64,000 nt of DNA. Source: Candidatus Streptomyces philanthi (GTDB lineage Bacteria > Actinomycetota > Actinomycetes > Streptomycetales > Streptomycetaceae). The number at the start of each line of letters is the position of its first letter. Position 1 is the first letter of the stretch. The notes under the pieces are model-generated. The model did no database searches. It was not told the DNA's origin and was given only the letters and a program-made list of their open reading frames with translations. Positions 1 through 10,245 of this stretch are shown in pieces. The position numbers and the translations under genes are program-made. The DNA is taken from the NCBI GenBank assembly GCA_018114805.1, contig CP073042.1:992001-1056000 (forward strand), in the 5' to 3' direction.

Positions 1-273
1 ACTCGCCCACCCGACCGCCCCGGCCGCGCAGTCACCCGACCCGAGCCGGCCGCCCACCCCTCGTCCACCCGGTACCCGACCGCGAAGCATCCGGCCGTGC
101 GGCACTCAGCCGCTCACACCCAACCACCCCGCCACCTCCAGCCACCCCCGCTACCCGCATTGCCCGACGCCAGCCAGCAGAGGCCGCGCACCACAACCCT
201 GGGACAGGAGGCCGCCCTCAACACCACAACCGACCCGAGAGCAAGCTTCCGGAAGGCTAGGCGCTCGTCGAAC
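1..273. other. No recognisable gene at left edge
   Basis: This C-rich, low-complexity stretch lies downstream of the DegV gene. I see no reading frame with Streptomyces-like codon use or a recognisable protein, and no hairpin good enough to call a terminator. Confidence 0.4.
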
Positions 274-1119
274 TCAGCGTGGTGAGACGACCGCGCCGAG
301 TAGGCCCGGCCCCGTGTGGGCGCCGATGACCGCGCCTACCTCGCTGACGTGCAGTTCCACCAGGCCGGGCACCCGTGCGTCCAGGCGTTGCGCGAGTTGC
401 TCGGCGCGCTCACCGGCCGCCAGGTGGTGCACGGCGATGTCGACCTCCTGTACGCCCGAGCGTTCCACCACGATCTCCTCCAGACGGGCGATGGCCTTGG
501 ACGCGGTGCGCACCTTCTCACGCAACTCGATACGCCGCTCGTCGAGTTGGAGCAGCGGCTTGACGGCCAGGGCCGACCCCAACAGGGCCTGTGCGGCGCC
601 GATGCGTCCGCCCCGGCGGAGATAGTCCAACGTGTCGACATAGAAATAGGCGGAGGTGCCTACGGCACGCTTCTCGGCGGCGGCCACTGCCTCGTTCATG
701 GTGCCGCCCGCTGCCACGGCCTCAGCGGCCGCCAAGGCGCAGAAGCCGAGCGCCATGGCCACCATGCTCGTATCGATCACGCGCACGGGGACGGGCGCAC
801 CCTGTGCGGCGAGAAGTGCCGCGTCGTATGTGCCGGAGATCTCGGACGACAGGTGGAGGGAGATGATGCCGTGGGCACCGGCGTCGGCGGCCCGTTGGTA
901 TGCGGCGGCGAACGTTGCCGGGCTCGGCCTGGAGGTCGTGACCGGGGTCCGCTTCTGGAGTGCGTGGGCAACGGAGCGGGCGGAGATCTCGGTGCCCTCT
1001 TCCAACGCCTCGTTGCCGAGCACCACCATCAGGGGGACCGCGGTGATGTGATGTCGCTCCATCGCCTGCTGCGGCAAGTAGGCCGTGGAATCGGTGATGA
1101 TGGCGACATGGCGGGACAT
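274..1119 (-). CDS. DegV family lipid-binding protein
   Basis: This 281-residue protein matches the DegV (EDD fold) family. These proteins bind a fatty acid between two domains and in Firmicutes act as FakB subunits that deliver fatty acid to a kinase; the actinobacterial role is less clear. The N-terminus has the AIITDSTAYLP strand, followed by TSRPSP near residue 60-70 and HLSSEISGTYDAA near 100. The segment DTLDYLRRGGRIG near 160 is the family hallmark before the C-terminal domain. An in-frame ATG 18 codons upstream exists, but homology starts at MSRHVAIITDS, so I use the ATG at 1119. Family assignment is firm; ligand and partner are unknown. Confidence 0.9.
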   Translation of the reverse strand: MSRHVAIITDSTAYLPQQAMERHHITAVPLMVVLGNEALEEGTEISARSVAHALQKRTPVTTSRPSPATFAAAYQRAADAGAHGIISLHLSSEISGTYDAALLAAQGAPVPVRVIDTSMVAMALGFCALAAAEAVAAGGTMNEAVAAAEKRAVGTSAYFYVDTLDYLRRGGRIGAAQALLGSALAVKPLLQLDERRIELREKVRTASKAIARLEEIVVERSGVQEVDIAVHHLAAGERAEQLAQRLDARVPGLVELHVSEVGAVIGAHTGPGLLGAVVSPR

Positions 1120-1301
1120 GCTTCGCAGGCTATCGGTGGCTGGCCAGTGCCGATAGCTGGGGGTGATCGGCACCGGTCACGACTCCGCTGCCGGGTTACG
1201 AGAGGGCACGCGGGGAGAGCCGGCGCGGGTTCCGCTTGCGCCGTCGGGCGTGGCTTCGGCGCTCATGTGGTGTTCTCCGGACGGGCGGCCTGCTGCCAGG
1301 G

Positions 1302-2153
1302 TTAGGTCTTCCGGAGCCTGGGATCTTCGGCCGTCAGGGCCCGTGGGCCAGGGGCGTCTGTCTCCTCCACGCCGTCATCCGGAGCGCGACCATCCGAAGC
1401 GTGCGGCCGCGACCCGGCCTCCGGCCCCGGACCCGCACTGGCCGCTGCGGTCGTGCCGGGCTGCTGCCTGGGCCTCTCGCTCGACGGGCCGGCCGCTGAC
1501 GGCCCGGCCGCTGGCGCGCCCGCGGGTCCGATCCGACCGCTCGTTCCGAAGGGGGCACCGGTTCCCGTAGCGGCGTCGGCTGCTCGGTCGATCTCCTCGG
1601 CCAGGCGCTCGGACCGCCAGTGCCGCAGGGCGGCGGCCTCCATCTGGATCTGACTGTCCAGGTCCGCGAGGTCGTCCTCGGCGAAGCGGCCAGCCCGGTC
1701 CTGGATCGCCCAGCGCAGCGAATCGGCGGAGCGCGTCACCCGCTCCGTGCGCTCACGCAGCTCCGGCAGGCGCGCGGCGATACGGCTGCGGTCGGGCTCG
1801 GCCTCCAGACGTCGCAGGTCGTCGTCCACGTCGTGGCCGTGCGTGCTGAGCCGCTCGAAGAGCGCCAGCGACTCGGAGAGCGAGGCGTCCTCGGTAGCGG
1901 CAGCGTCCAGTGCCTCCCGGGTCGCACGCATCGATGTGCGCAGCGAGATCCGCAGCTCGGCGATCTCCGCCACGGGGCCGAGCTGCGTGTACTGCTTAGC
2001 GCGCAGTTTGGTGTCCTCGACCGTGCGCCGGGCCTGGGTGACCGTGCGGTCGACACCCCGCTTCGCCGCCTTGACCACCTTCACGGTGGCGTACACGCCG
2101 GCGAAAACGCAGAGCAGGAAGAACAGCCCCAGGATTGCCACTACGGCTTCCAT
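1302..2153 (-). CDS. Membrane-anchored coiled-coil protein, unknown function
   Basis: I do not recognise a function for this 283-residue protein. Residues 3-22 form one hydrophobic N-terminal segment (AVVAILGLFFLLCVFAGVYA). A basic KVVKAAKRG stretch follows, then a long charged helical region (about 30-205) rich in Glu, Arg and Leu heptads, and last a Pro/Ala/Gly-rich tail. It is probably a single-pass membrane protein with a cytoplasmic coiled coil. The ATG at 2153 has a GGGAGC ribosome site just upstream. An in-frame extension of 74 codons further upstream is low-complexity and not credible. The frame is intact. Confidence 0.75.
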   Translation of the reverse strand: MEAVVAILGLFFLLCVFAGVYATVKVVKAAKRGVDRTVTQARRTVEDTKLRAKQYTQLGPVAEIAELRISLRTSMRATREALDAAATEDASLSESLALFERLSTHGHDVDDDLRRLEAEPDRSRIAARLPELRERTERVTRSADSLRWAIQDRAGRFAEDDLADLDSQIQMEAAALRHWRSERLAEEIDRAADAATGTGAPFGTSGRIGPAGAPAAGPSAAGPSSERPRQQPGTTAAASAGPGPEAGSRPHASDGRAPDDGVEETDAPGPRALTAEDPRLRKT

Positions 2154-2972
2154 CGTGCTCCCGCGAGTCTCAGAGGTCAGCAACACCGCAACGCCGTCGA
2201 GGCCGAGGTTCCCGCGCTCGGGGCCCGACGAAGACGGCCGTCGCCTCCTAAGGTAAACCGCGCGGGCTGGCTGTGGGTTCCCCACGAACCCGCATCCCGC
2301 CCCTAGGTGCCATCCCCGAGGCGCACGCCACGTACCCCGGCGCCGAGCCCCGGCCAAGGCCAGGGCTCCGCTCAACCAACGCGATGGCGTCGCGCAGTAC
2401 CGGACAAGGGCACGGCCGACACCTGGCGGCTAGCCAGGAGGCGGTACCGGCCAGACACCAACGTAGCCAGCGCGGCGAGGCAACAGCGCCAGCGGCAGCC
2501 GCGTGCGGACCGGGCAGAGACCCGGCGCGCAGGAACAACCAGGTACCCCCGCTCACACCCAGCACCACCCAGCACCAGCACCAGACAGTCCGCCGCGCGC
2601 AGAAAGCCACGGCCAGCAGACGTCCAGCGGTCAGCCCACTACGGCCAATCGCCCAGGCCGTCCGCCGGCAGGACCAGCACCGCACCGATGACAGGTCACG
2701 ACAGAACCGGGTCGCTGCACAACTCCACGCCAAGGCGCGGTCGAGCCCGACCGGACCCGGCCGAACTCAGCCGAATCCGACCGGACTCGGCCGGTCCCTG
2801 AGCGAGCTGAGGGCAAGGCGCACGGCCGTGGCCGACGCCTCCGGCGCGTCACCGGCCCCGCCATCCGCCCACAACCGGTCCGCGGATCTCCCGCCGCCTC
2901 AGGCCGCGCACGACGGAAACCGGACCACCGAGGCCCGCCGACCGCCGGCAGGCGGGCCCCAGGCCTCACACC
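2154..2972. other. Long intergenic region between leuS and the coiled-coil gene
   Basis: No gene is evident in these 819 bases. The sequence has a 17-base direct repeat of form CCGACCGGACYCGGCCG at 2747-2763 and 2777-2793, 30 bases apart, next to a similar CCGAAT/CCGAAC element. The right part must hold the 3' end signal of leuS and the left part the promoter of the coiled-coil gene, but I cannot place either with confidence. In an eroding genome it could also hide a gene decayed beyond recognition. Confidence 0.35.
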
Positions 2973-5867
2973 TCACGCCGGGACGATGTTCACCAGCTTC
3001 GGCGCGCGCACGATGACCTTGCGGATGCCCGCGTCGCCGAGGGCGGCGATGACGGCCGGGTCGGCCAGGGCGCGCTGCTCCAGTTCCTCGTCGGAGATGG
3101 TCGGCGGCACCTCCAGGCGCGCCTTGACCTTGCCCTTGAGCTGAACGACGCAGGTCACGGCCTCGTCCTGGACGTAGGCCGGGTCGGCGACGGGGAACGG
3201 GGCGTGCACGACCGACGTCTCGTGGCCCAGCCTGCACCACAGTTCCTCGGCGATGTGCGGGGCCAGTGGCGCGGTGAGCAGTACCAGGGACTCGGCCACC
3301 GTCCGCGGTACCTCGCTCACCTTGGTGACGTGGTTGTTCAGCTCGGTGAGCTTGGCGACGGCTGTGTTGAACCGCAACTGGGCCAGGTCCTGCGAGATGC
3401 CGTCGATGGCCTTGTGCAGCGGGCGCAGCAGCGACTCGTCCGGCTCCGCGTCGACGACGGTGACCTCGCCGGTCGCCTCGTCGACGACGTTGCGCCACAG
3501 CCGCTGCAACAGCCGGTACTGGCCGACGACCGCCCGCGTGTCCCACGGCCGCGAGACGTCCAGCGGGCCCATGGCCATCTCGTACAGGCGCAGCGTGTCC
3601 GCTCCGTACTCGGCGCAGATCTCGTCCGGGGTGACGGCGTTCTTCAGCGACTTGCCCATCTTGCCCAGCAGTCGGCTGGCCTTCTCGCCCTGGTAGAAGA
3701 ACGCGCCATCGCGCTCCTCCACCTCGGCCGCCGGCACGGCGATGCCCCGGCTGTCACGGTAGACATACGCCTGGATCATGCCCTGGTTGAACAGCTTGTG
3801 GAACGGCTCGGACGAGGAGATGTGGCCCAGGTCGTGCAGCACCTTGGACCAGAAGCGGGCGTACAGCAGGTGCAGCACGGCGTGCTCCTGGCCGCCGACG
3901 TACAGGTCGACGCCGCCGGTCGGCTGGCCGTCGCGCGGGCCCATCCAGTACTGCTCGACCTCGGGGTCGACCAACCGGTCACTGTTGTGCGGGTCTAGGT
4001 AGCGCAGCTCGTACCAGCACGAACCCGCCCAGTTAGGCATGGTGTTGGTCTCGCGGCGGTAGCGCTTGGGGCCGTCGCCCAGGTCCAGTTCGACGTTGAC
4101 CCAGTCCGCGTTGCGGGACAGCGGGGTCTCCGGCGAGCTGTCGGCGTCGTCCGGGTCGAAGGTGCGCGGCGAGTAGTCCTCGACGTCCGGCAGCTCCAGC
4201 GGCAGCATCGACTCGGGCAGCGTGTAGGCCACGCCGTCCTCGTCGTAGACGATGGGGAACGGCTCGCCCCAGTAGCGCTGGCGGCTGAACAGCCAGTCGC
4301 GCAGCCGGAAGTTGAGCGCGCCCTCGCCGATACCGTGCTCGGTCAGCCACCGCGTCACCTTGGCCTTGGCATCCCGGACGACCAGGCCGTCCAGGGTGAC
4401 CTCGGCGCTCGCGGAGTTGATGATCTTCGCCTCGTACGAGTCGAACGAGTCGTCCCAGGTGCTGGGGTCGGTGCCGCGGTCGTCGCTCGGCTCGACCACG
4501 CAGCGCATGGGCAGCTCGAAGGCGCGCGCGAAGGCGAAGTCACGGCTGTCGTGCGCCGGCACGGCCATGATCGCGCCGGTGCAGTAGCCCATCAGCACGT
4601 AGTCGGCGGTGAAGACGGGGACCCGCTCGCCGCTGATCGGGTTGGTGGCGTACGCGCCGGTGAAGACGCCGGTCTTGTCCTTGGCCTCGGGCTGCCGCTC
4701 CACGTCGGACTTGGCCGCCGCCTGCTTGCGGTAGGCCGCGACGGCCTCGGCCGGGGTCGCGAAGCCGCCGGTCCACACCTCGTGCGTGCCCTCGGGCCAG
4801 GCGGCCGGAACGATTCGCTCCACCAGTTCGTGCTCGGGCGCCAGCACCATGTACGTCGCGCCGAACAGCGTGTCCTGGCGCGTGGTGAAGATCGTGATCC
4901 GCGCGTCCCCGTCGGCCGCGACGGGGAAGTCGACGCGGGCGCCCTCGCTGCGGCCGATCCAGTTCCGCTGCTGGAGCTTGATCGCCTCCGGCCAGTCCAG
5001 GGCGTTCAGGTCGTCCAGCAGCCGGTCGGCGTAGGCGGTGATGCGCATGTTCCACTGCCGCAGCTTGGCCTTGAAGACCGGGTAGTTGCCGCGCTCGGAG
5101 CGGCCGTCCGCGGTGACCTCCTCGTTGGCCAGCACGGTGCCGAGCCCGGGGCACCAGTTGACCGGCGCGTCCGAGGCGTACGCCAGGCGGTACTCGCCCA
5201 GCACGCCCGCGCGCTCGGCGGCGCTCAGCTCACTCCAGGGGCGCCCGTCCGGGGTGGCGCGCTCGCCGGACGCGAACTGCTCCACCAGCGTGTCGATCGG
5301 CCGCGCCTTACCCGCCCGCGGGTCGTACCAGGAGTTGAAGATCTGGGTGAAGATCCACTGGGTCCACTTGTAGTACTCCGGGTCGATCGTCTCGATCGAC
5401 CGGCGGTTATCGTAACCCAGACCCAGCCGGCGCAACTGGCGCCGCATGTTCGCGATGTTGGCCTCGGTGGAGACCCGGGGGTGAGTGCCGGTCTGCACCG
5501 CGTATTGCTCAGCGGGCAGGCCGAAGGCGTCGAAGCCCAGGGTGTGCAGGACGTTGTAGCCGGTCATGCGGTGGAAGCGGGCGTACACGTCAGTGGAGAT
5601 GAAGCCCAGCGGGTGGCCGACGTGCAGCCCCGCGCCCGACGGGTACGGGAACATGTCCATGATGAACTTCTTGGGCCGCTCCAGCACCGCCCCCGGCTCG
5701 CCCGCGCCGGCGCGTCCGGCCAGGTCACCGGTTGGGTTGGGGACCTCGTACGTGCCGTTCGCGTCCCAGAAGTCCTGCCAGCGTGCCTCGATGTCGGCGG
5801 CCAGCGCCGCCGTGTAGCGGTGCGGCGACGCGGCTGCGGTCTCGGCCGCAGTGTGGGTCTCGCTCAT
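2973..5867 (-). CDS. leuS: Leucyl-tRNA synthetase
   Basis: This class I aminoacyl-tRNA synthetase charges tRNA-Leu in the cytoplasm. The 964-residue protein has the HIGH motif as HVGH at about residues 82-85, after FPYPSGAG. The CP1 editing domain lies in the middle ([13 protein letters not shown]), and the KMSKS motif appears as KMGKS near residue 735. Length is typical for Streptomyces LeuS. A TTG three codons upstream is possible, but the ATG at 5867 has the better-spaced GAGG site. No lesion is present. The gene is preceded by a leader peptide and terminator, so expression probably responds to leucyl-tRNA supply. Confidence 0.97.
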   Translation of the reverse strand: MSETHTAAETAAASPHRYTAALAADIEARWQDFWDANGTYEVPNPTGDLAGRAGAGEPGAVLERPKKFIMDMFPYPSGAGLHVGHPLGFISTDVYARFHRMTGYNVLHTLGFDAFGLPAEQYAVQTGTHPRVSTEANIANMRRQLRRLGLGYDNRRSIETIDPEYYKWTQWIFTQIFNSWYDPRAGKARPIDTLVEQFASGERATPDGRPWSELSAAERAGVLGEYRLAYASDAPVNWCPGLGTVLANEEVTADGRSERGNYPVFKAKLRQWNMRITAYADRLLDDLNALDWPEAIKLQQRNWIGRSEGARVDFPVAADGDARITIFTTRQDTLFGATYMVLAPEHELVERIVPAAWPEGTHEVWTGGFATPAEAVAAYRKQAAAKSDVERQPEAKDKTGVFTGAYATNPISGERVPVFTADYVLMGYCTGAIMAVPAHDSRDFAFARAFELPMRCVVEPSDDRGTDPSTWDDSFDSYEAKIINSASAEVTLDGLVVRDAKAKVTRWLTEHGIGEGALNFRLRDWLFSRQRYWGEPFPIVYDEDGVAYTLPESMLPLELPDVEDYSPRTFDPDDADSSPETPLSRNADWVNVELDLGDGPKRYRRETNTMPNWAGSCWYELRYLDPHNSDRLVDPEVEQYWMGPRDGQPTGGVDLYVGGQEHAVLHLLYARFWSKVLHDLGHISSSEPFHKLFNQGMIQAYVYRDSRGIAVPAAEVEERDGAFFYQGEKASRLLGKMGKSLKNAVTPDEICAEYGADTLRLYEMAMGPLDVSRPWDTRAVVGQYRLLQRLWRNVVDEATGEVTVVDAEPDESLLRPLHKAIDGISQDLAQLRFNTAVAKLTELNNHVTKVSEVPRTVAESLVLLTAPLAPHIAEELWCRLGHETSVVHAPFPVADPAYVQDEAVTCVVQLKGKVKARLEVPPTISDEELEQRALADPAVIAALGDAGIRKVIVRAPKLVNIVPA

Positions 5868-5918
5868 CGTCCTCAAAGCTCCATCGATCGTCTCTGCCAG
5901 CGGATACGTACGGAAACG

Positions 5919-5942
5919 AAAAATCCCCTCGCACAGGAGGGG
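5919..5942 (-). terminator. Attenuator terminator upstream of leuS
   Basis: In the leuS direction CCCCTC (5942-5937) pairs with GAGGGG (5930-5925) around a 6-base loop, followed by ATTTTT. A stem with a real T tract is unusual in Streptomyces and supports an intrinsic terminator that stops transcription before leuS. Confidence 0.8.
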
Positions 5943-5986
5943 ACGCCGCGCCGATGCCGACCGGCTCTCGCTTCGGTCGGTACTGA

Positions 5987-6025
5987 TCAGCGCGGCTCGC
6001 TAAGCAGAAGGCGTACGGCACGCAT
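5987..6025 (-). CDS. leuS leader peptide ([12 protein letters not shown])
   Basis: This 12-codon frame encodes [12 protein letters not shown], with three consecutive Leu codons (CTT CTG CTT) in the middle. CTT is a rare codon in high-G+C genomes, which would sharpen stalling when leucyl-tRNA is scarce. It ends in TGA 45 bases before the terminator stem. No strong ribosome site precedes the ATG, so translation may start on a leaderless mRNA. The function is inferred from the Leu codons and the downstream terminator. Confidence 0.72.
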   Translation of the reverse strand: MRAVRLLLSEPR

Positions 6026-6254
6026 GGGGTCAGGTTACCGCAGCGGCTCAAGCACCCGCACCGTACGCCGCCCGGCCGCGGCCCGTCCCAGTCCCGTCCC
6101 GGCCCGTCCGGCTCCCGGGCCCGCCGGCCGCCCGCAACCGACGGGCCATCCGGAGCCAGCCGGCCAGCCCCCGTCACCCGGCGCCCGTCACCCCGTCATG
6201 AGCCCGACGCCGCACGCCCGCTACCCGCCAACGGCCCGGCGCACCGGCCACCGC

Positions 6255-6905
6255 TCAGCCGTTGCGGAACTCCGCACACCGGTAGGGGCCCAGCGGGCCA
6301 CCCTCGGACGGGCGGATGGTGACCTCGACGTCGTCGGTCCTGACCTTCGGGTCGAGCACGGCCTGGGCGCGCGCCATGGTGCACACCAACTGGCCGGTGC
6401 CCAGGTCGCGCCCGTCCGCCGGGTAGGGACCCTCGTAGCGCACGGTGACCCGCGACCTCGAACCGGTCGCCGAGGCGCCGCTGAGCTGGATGAGCGAGGT
6501 GAGCCGGTCGCGCTGCTAGGCGGGGGGCGGGCCCTGGGCGAGCAGCTTGATCACCGAGTTCAGCTCGGTGACCTCCCGGTCGAGCAGCGGCACCGCGCGC
6601 AGCCCGCCTTCGGACGCGTAGTACAGCCGTATCCCGCGCGTCAGCCCGGACGCGGGCTCGCCGGCGTCCACCACGCCGGTCGGCTGGACGCCGCAGCCCG
6701 CCAACCCGAGCACCAGGCCGAGGCCGAGCGCAGCCCCGAGCGCCCGAGCCGGCACCCGCCCCGCCCCCTGCCCCCACCGCCGCGACAGCAGCCGCGCGAG
6801 GCCCCGCGTCACGGGCCCCGGCGCGGCGCCGCCCCCGATGCCGCCACGGCCCCCGCCGCGACGACCGCCGCGCCCCCTCGCCCGCCGGTCACTGGGCCGC
6901 CCCAT
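6255..6905 (-). pseudogene. GerMN-domain lipoprotein, interrupted by amber stop
   Basis: The frame starts at an ATG with an AGGGGA site, 11 bases after the sensor kinase stop. It encodes a basic N-terminus, a hydrophobic signal and a lipobox LAGC, then a GerMN-like domain (IRLYYASEGGLRAVPLLDREV). A TAG at 6516-6518 cuts the protein within GPPPA, yet the same frame continues for 86 codons with good family-like sequence (RVTVRYEGPYPADG, LVCTMARAQAVLDP) to a natural stop. One nonsense substitution, probably GAG to TAG, explains this. Its place after a sensor kinase suggests an envelope accessory of that system. It resembles but is too short to be LpqB. Confidence 0.75.
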
Positions 6906-6916
6906 CCGCACATCCC

Positions 6917-8634
6917 CTACGGCCCCGTACGCCCCTCGCCGCCCGCACCGCCCGTACGCTCCCCCCATCGCCCCCCCGTGCGCCCCGCACCGTCCGCACG
7001 CTCCGCGTCTCCCGCGCGCCGCAGTGGGAGCCGCAGTGTGAAGACCGCACCGCGCGGCGGCCCGCCGACTCCAGCGCCCCGGCCGGCACCCGAGTCCCGA
7101 CCGTCCACGGCCGTCACGCCCGCCCCACCCACCACGTCAGCCCCATCCGGCGTACCAGCCCTACCAACCCCGTCAGCCCCATCAACTCCATCAGCTCGAT
7201 CAGCCCCATCCGCCACCTCAATGGTTCCGCCGTGTAGGCGCGCGTTCTCCAAGGCGATGGCCATGCCCAGGCCGCTGCCCTGGCCGCTCGCGTCGGCCGC
7301 GCCGCGCGTGCGGGCCGCGTCCGCCTTGTAGAAGCGGTCGAAGACCCGCTCCCGGACCCGCGGTGACAGCCCGGGCCCGTGGTCGGCGACCGTGAGCGTC
7401 ACCCACTCCCAGTCCGCCGCGCCGACCGTGGTGAGGCTCACGACCACCGGTGGGGCCCGTGCCGCAGCGCGTTGCCCACCAGGTTGGCGACGATCACGTC
7501 GACGCGACGCCGGTCGACCACCGCCCGTACGCCCTCGTCGAGGCGCGTGCGCACCCGGTCCGTCCAGCCGCGCAGCGCCAGCGTGGCCCGTACGGTCTCG
7601 GCGAGGTCAGTCTCGGCCACGTTCACGTGCGCGGCCTTGGCGTCGAAGCGGGAGATCTCCATCAGGTCCTCGACCAGCCGGGACAGCCGTGCCGTCTCCG
7701 CGCCGATGGTACGGGCCGCCCGCGCCGCGTCCGGGGGAGCTGGTCGGCGTCCTCCTCCAGGACCGTCGCCACCATGGTCATGGCCGCCAGCGGGGTGCGG
7801 AGTTCGTGCGAGACGTCCGCCACGAAGCGGCGCGCCTTAGCCTCCTGCGCGCAGCTCCGCGTCAGACGCCTGGAGCGCGTCGGCGGTCTCGTTAGAAGGT
7901 ACGGGCCAGGTCGGCGAGTTCGTCGTGCCCCCGAACGGCGACCCGGCTCCCCAGGTCGCGCGCCGCGAGCCCCGGGTGGCCCGGCCGAGCTGGCGCACCG
8001 GGCGCAGGACCGTCCCCGCGGCCAGCAGCGCCAGCAGCGCGGCCAGCACCACCACCGGCACGATGCCCGCCCGCACCGAGTCCAGCAGGGCGGCCGTGTC
8101 GTCCCGCTCGGCCCGCAGGTCGGCGATGGCGAAGACCTCGAGCCCCGAGGTGCGGCGGTCGCCGTCGGCGTACCGCACGGGCATGCCGACGGCCAGGTAC
8201 GGTTCGCCGCGCCAGGCCACCCGCTGGAACTGGGCCTGCTCACCAGCGCGCACGGCGGCCCGCAACTCGGCGGTGATCCGGCCGGCCGTCTCGGCGCGCG
8301 CGTCGGAGACGGCGACCAGGTCCTGGTAGCGGGCGACCACGGGGCGGGCGCCGATGCCCTCCGAGACACAGGCCGCGAACCGGGACAGCGACCGCTGGTC
8401 GGACGGTACGTCGAAGTCGGCGGCGACGGCGGTGGCCCGCTCCCGGAGGTCGCTCACGGCCGCGCTCTGGACCCGCTGCAACACGGCGGTGCGCGCGTCC
8501 CGGTAGGCCAGGGCGGTCGCGGTCGCCGCGCTGATGAGCGTGGCCAGGACGAACGTGAAGACGAGGCGGGTGCGCAACCCGCCGACGAGCCGCCGCGAGC
8601 GCCGCGTCACTCCCCCGCCCCACACCCGCCTCAT
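6917..8634 (-). pseudogene. Two-component sensor histidine kinase, five frameshifts
   Basis: Across three frames this reads as a complete kinase: N-terminal membrane helix (TRLVFTFVLATLISAAT), extracytoplasmic sensor domain, second helix (IVPVVVLAALLALLAAG), HAMP region, H-box VSHELRTPL, N-box NLVGNALRHG and ATP-lid motifs DHGPGLS and GSGLGMA. Frames change near 7970 (one G missing), 7894 (extra T), 7848 (extra base), 7735 (one C missing from a C run) and 7457 (one G missing before CCCC). Restoring one base at each gives a continuous protein. The C-terminus carries a low-complexity Gly/Asp/Ala insert. It pairs with the regulator just upstream and is clearly non-functional as written. Confidence 0.85.
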
Positions 8635-8764
8635 CACACGCCACCCGCCGGCGCCCCGACACCCCAAGCCCGATCCGCACCCCAGGCCCGGTCCGCGCCC
8701 CGAGCCCGCGCCCCGATGCCAACCCGGCACGCGACGGCGGTCCGCGTCCCGGCGGCAGCCCCGT

Positions 8765-9460
8765 TCACAGCGGCCCGAAGCGGTAGCCGAAGCCGCGCAC
8801 CGTCTGGATGTACCGAGGCTTGGCCGGCACGTCCTCCAGCTTGGCCCGCAGCCGTCCGACCGCGGCGTCCACCAGCCGGGAGTCGCCCAGGAACGTGTGG
8901 TCCCAGACCGACTCCAGGAGTTGTTGCCGGCTGAACACCCAGCAGGGGGAGGCCGACAGCTCAAGCAGGAGCCGCAGCTCGGTGGGGGGCAGCGCGAGCC
9001 GCACGCCGTGCTTGGTGACGGTCAGGCCGGCGCGGTCGATCACCAGCCCCGCGAGGTCGGTGCCCGCCTGCCGCCCCGCCCCGGACGGCTCCGCGCGCCG
9101 CAGCGCGGCCCGGATGCGGGCTTCGAGGACGGGCGCGGTGACCGGCTTGACCACGTAGTCGTCGGCGCCCGCCTCCAGGCCGGCCACAATGTCCTGGTCG
9201 TCGCCGCGCGCGGTCAGCATAATGACCGGCAGGACGGCGGTCCTGGCGCGGATGCGACGGCACACCTCGAAGCCGTCCAGGTCCGGCAGCATCAGGTCGA
9301 GCACAGCCAGCTCGATCCGGCCGCCGCCCGGGCCGTCCAGCAGGGCGAGGGCCTCCTCGCCGGTGGCGGCCACGTCGACGTCGTACCCGTGCCGGCGCAG
9401 CACCAGCTCCATTCCGTCCCGTACGGACGCGTCGTCCTCGATGAGCAGCACGTGCGGCAT
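8765..9460 (-). CDS. OmpR/PhoB-type response regulator (CseB-like)
   Basis: This 231-residue protein has a receiver domain (residues 1-120) with acidic pocket EDD at 8-10, phospho-acceptor Asp55 in LAVLDLMLPDLDG, and conserved Lys in VVKPV. A winged-helix DNA-binding domain (about 135-231) ends in QTVRGFGYRFGPL. The start MPHVLLIEDD is used rather than an upstream in-frame ATG. It is the only intact gene of its cluster: the cognate kinase and the downstream lipoprotein are broken. It is divergent from the export operon and may have controlled it, so it is now either orphaned or cross-activated. Similarity to CseB is by family only. Confidence 0.9.
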   Translation of the reverse strand: MPHVLLIEDDASVRDGMELVLRRHGYDVDVAATGEEALALLDGPGGGRIELAVLDLMLPDLDGFEVCRRIRARTAVLPVIMLTARGDDQDIVAGLEAGADDYVVKPVTAPVLEARIRAALRRAEPSGAGRQAGTDLAGLVIDRAGLTVTKHGVRLALPPTELRLLLELSASPCWVFSRQQLLESVWDHTFLGDSRLVDAAVGRLRAKLEDVPAKPRYIQTVRGFGYRFGPL

Positions 9461-9592
9461 GCGGATGATTATGGGCACCCGAGCGGCCGGTCCGCCGCTC
9501 CGGGCCGGGGCGGATGTGAAGGTCGGGGCATTGTTACGTTCTCATCATGTGGCCATGGAGCGGCCATCACGTGGCCTGCCGAGGGTTGCGGC

Positions 9593-10245
9593 ATGGGCTC
9601 TCCAACGATCTCCCCGACCCCGGTCCGGCTGCGGCTGGCCGCGCTCGTCGCGGCCCCCGTGCTCGCCCTCTCGGTGGCGTGCGGCGGTGACGACTCCGAC
9701 GGCGCGCGGTCGAGCGACGAAATCGCCTCGGTGCCACAGGCCGGGCCCCGTCGGCCTCGCGGTCCGCACCGGACACGCGCGCCCCGGACAGCCGGACCGC
9801 CGGCAAGAGCGCCTTCTACGACGCCCAGTTGTCGTACGTCCAGTGCATGCGCGCCAAGGGCGGCTATCCGGACTTCCCCGATCCCAAGCTCAGCAGCTGC
9901 CTCGACTGGAAGAAGGTCAACGCGATCGGCTCCCAGCCCGGCCGCAACGAGGGCATCAAGGACGGCCGGAACGGCGTCTGCGTCTCCGAGCTGAGGAAGA
10001 CCATGGCGGCCGAGCCCAAGCGCGACCAGCAGAAGGACTACGAGTCGATGCTCGCGCACGCCAAGTGCATGCGGGACAACGGCGTCTCCCGGTTCACCAA
10101 CCCGACCATGAGCGGCGGCAACGCCCAGCCCGGCGGCGACCCGAGCCCCGGCTCCCCGGTCATCGACACCGAGTCGCCGGCGTACGAGCAGGCCCGCGAG
10201 GCGTGCAAGGGCAAGCTGCTCGAAGGTCTGGACGACATGCAGTGA
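9593..10245 (+). pseudogene. Secreted lipoprotein, first gene of export operon, frameshifted
   Basis: The ATG follows a GAGGG site and starts a signal peptide with lipobox SVAC (LAALVAAPVLALSVACGG). The mature part has repeated Cys-containing blocks (YVQCMRAKGGYPDFPDP and HAKCMRDNGVSRFTNP), an internal duplication that suggests a two-repeat fold. One G is missing from GGGCCCC near 9745, so the two halves are in different frames. The stop overlaps the next start as GTGA, so this is the first gene of a four-gene operon with an adaptor, an ATPase and a permease. The substrate is unknown. Confidence 0.75.

Larger units (their letters stand above)
5868..6035 (-). promoter_or_regulatory. leuS transcription attenuator leader
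   Basis: In the leuS direction this region reads leader peptide (6025-5987), a stem formed by 5974-5980 with 5957-5963, then a terminator hairpin (5942-5919) ending in five T. Bases just after the Leu codons (GCCGCGC near 5992-5998) can also pair with GGCGCGGC near 5944-5952, offering an alternative structure. This is the classical layout for ribosome-mediated attenuation: ribosomes stalled on Leu codons would favour read-through into leuS. Attenuators upstream of leuS have been predicted before in some Streptomyces. A TAACCT sequence ends six bases before the leader ATG, so the transcript could be leaderless; that part is weak. Confidence 0.75.

Noticed and set aside
5868..6035. T-box riboswitch upstream of leuS
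   Set aside because: No T-box sequence or specifier-loop stem is visible. The short peptide with three Leu codons and the terminator fit ribosome-mediated attenuation better.
4335..7331. Very long open frames opposite leuS, rne, valS and others
   Set aside because: In G+C-rich DNA the complementary strand of a real gene often has few stops. These frames lack recognisable domains and conflict with well-supported genes on the other strand.
6255..9460. MtrAB-LpqB system
   Set aside because: The order regulator, kinase, lipoprotein is similar, but the lipoprotein is only about 216 codons and lacks the LpqB beta-propeller. It is called only a GerMN-domain lipoprotein.
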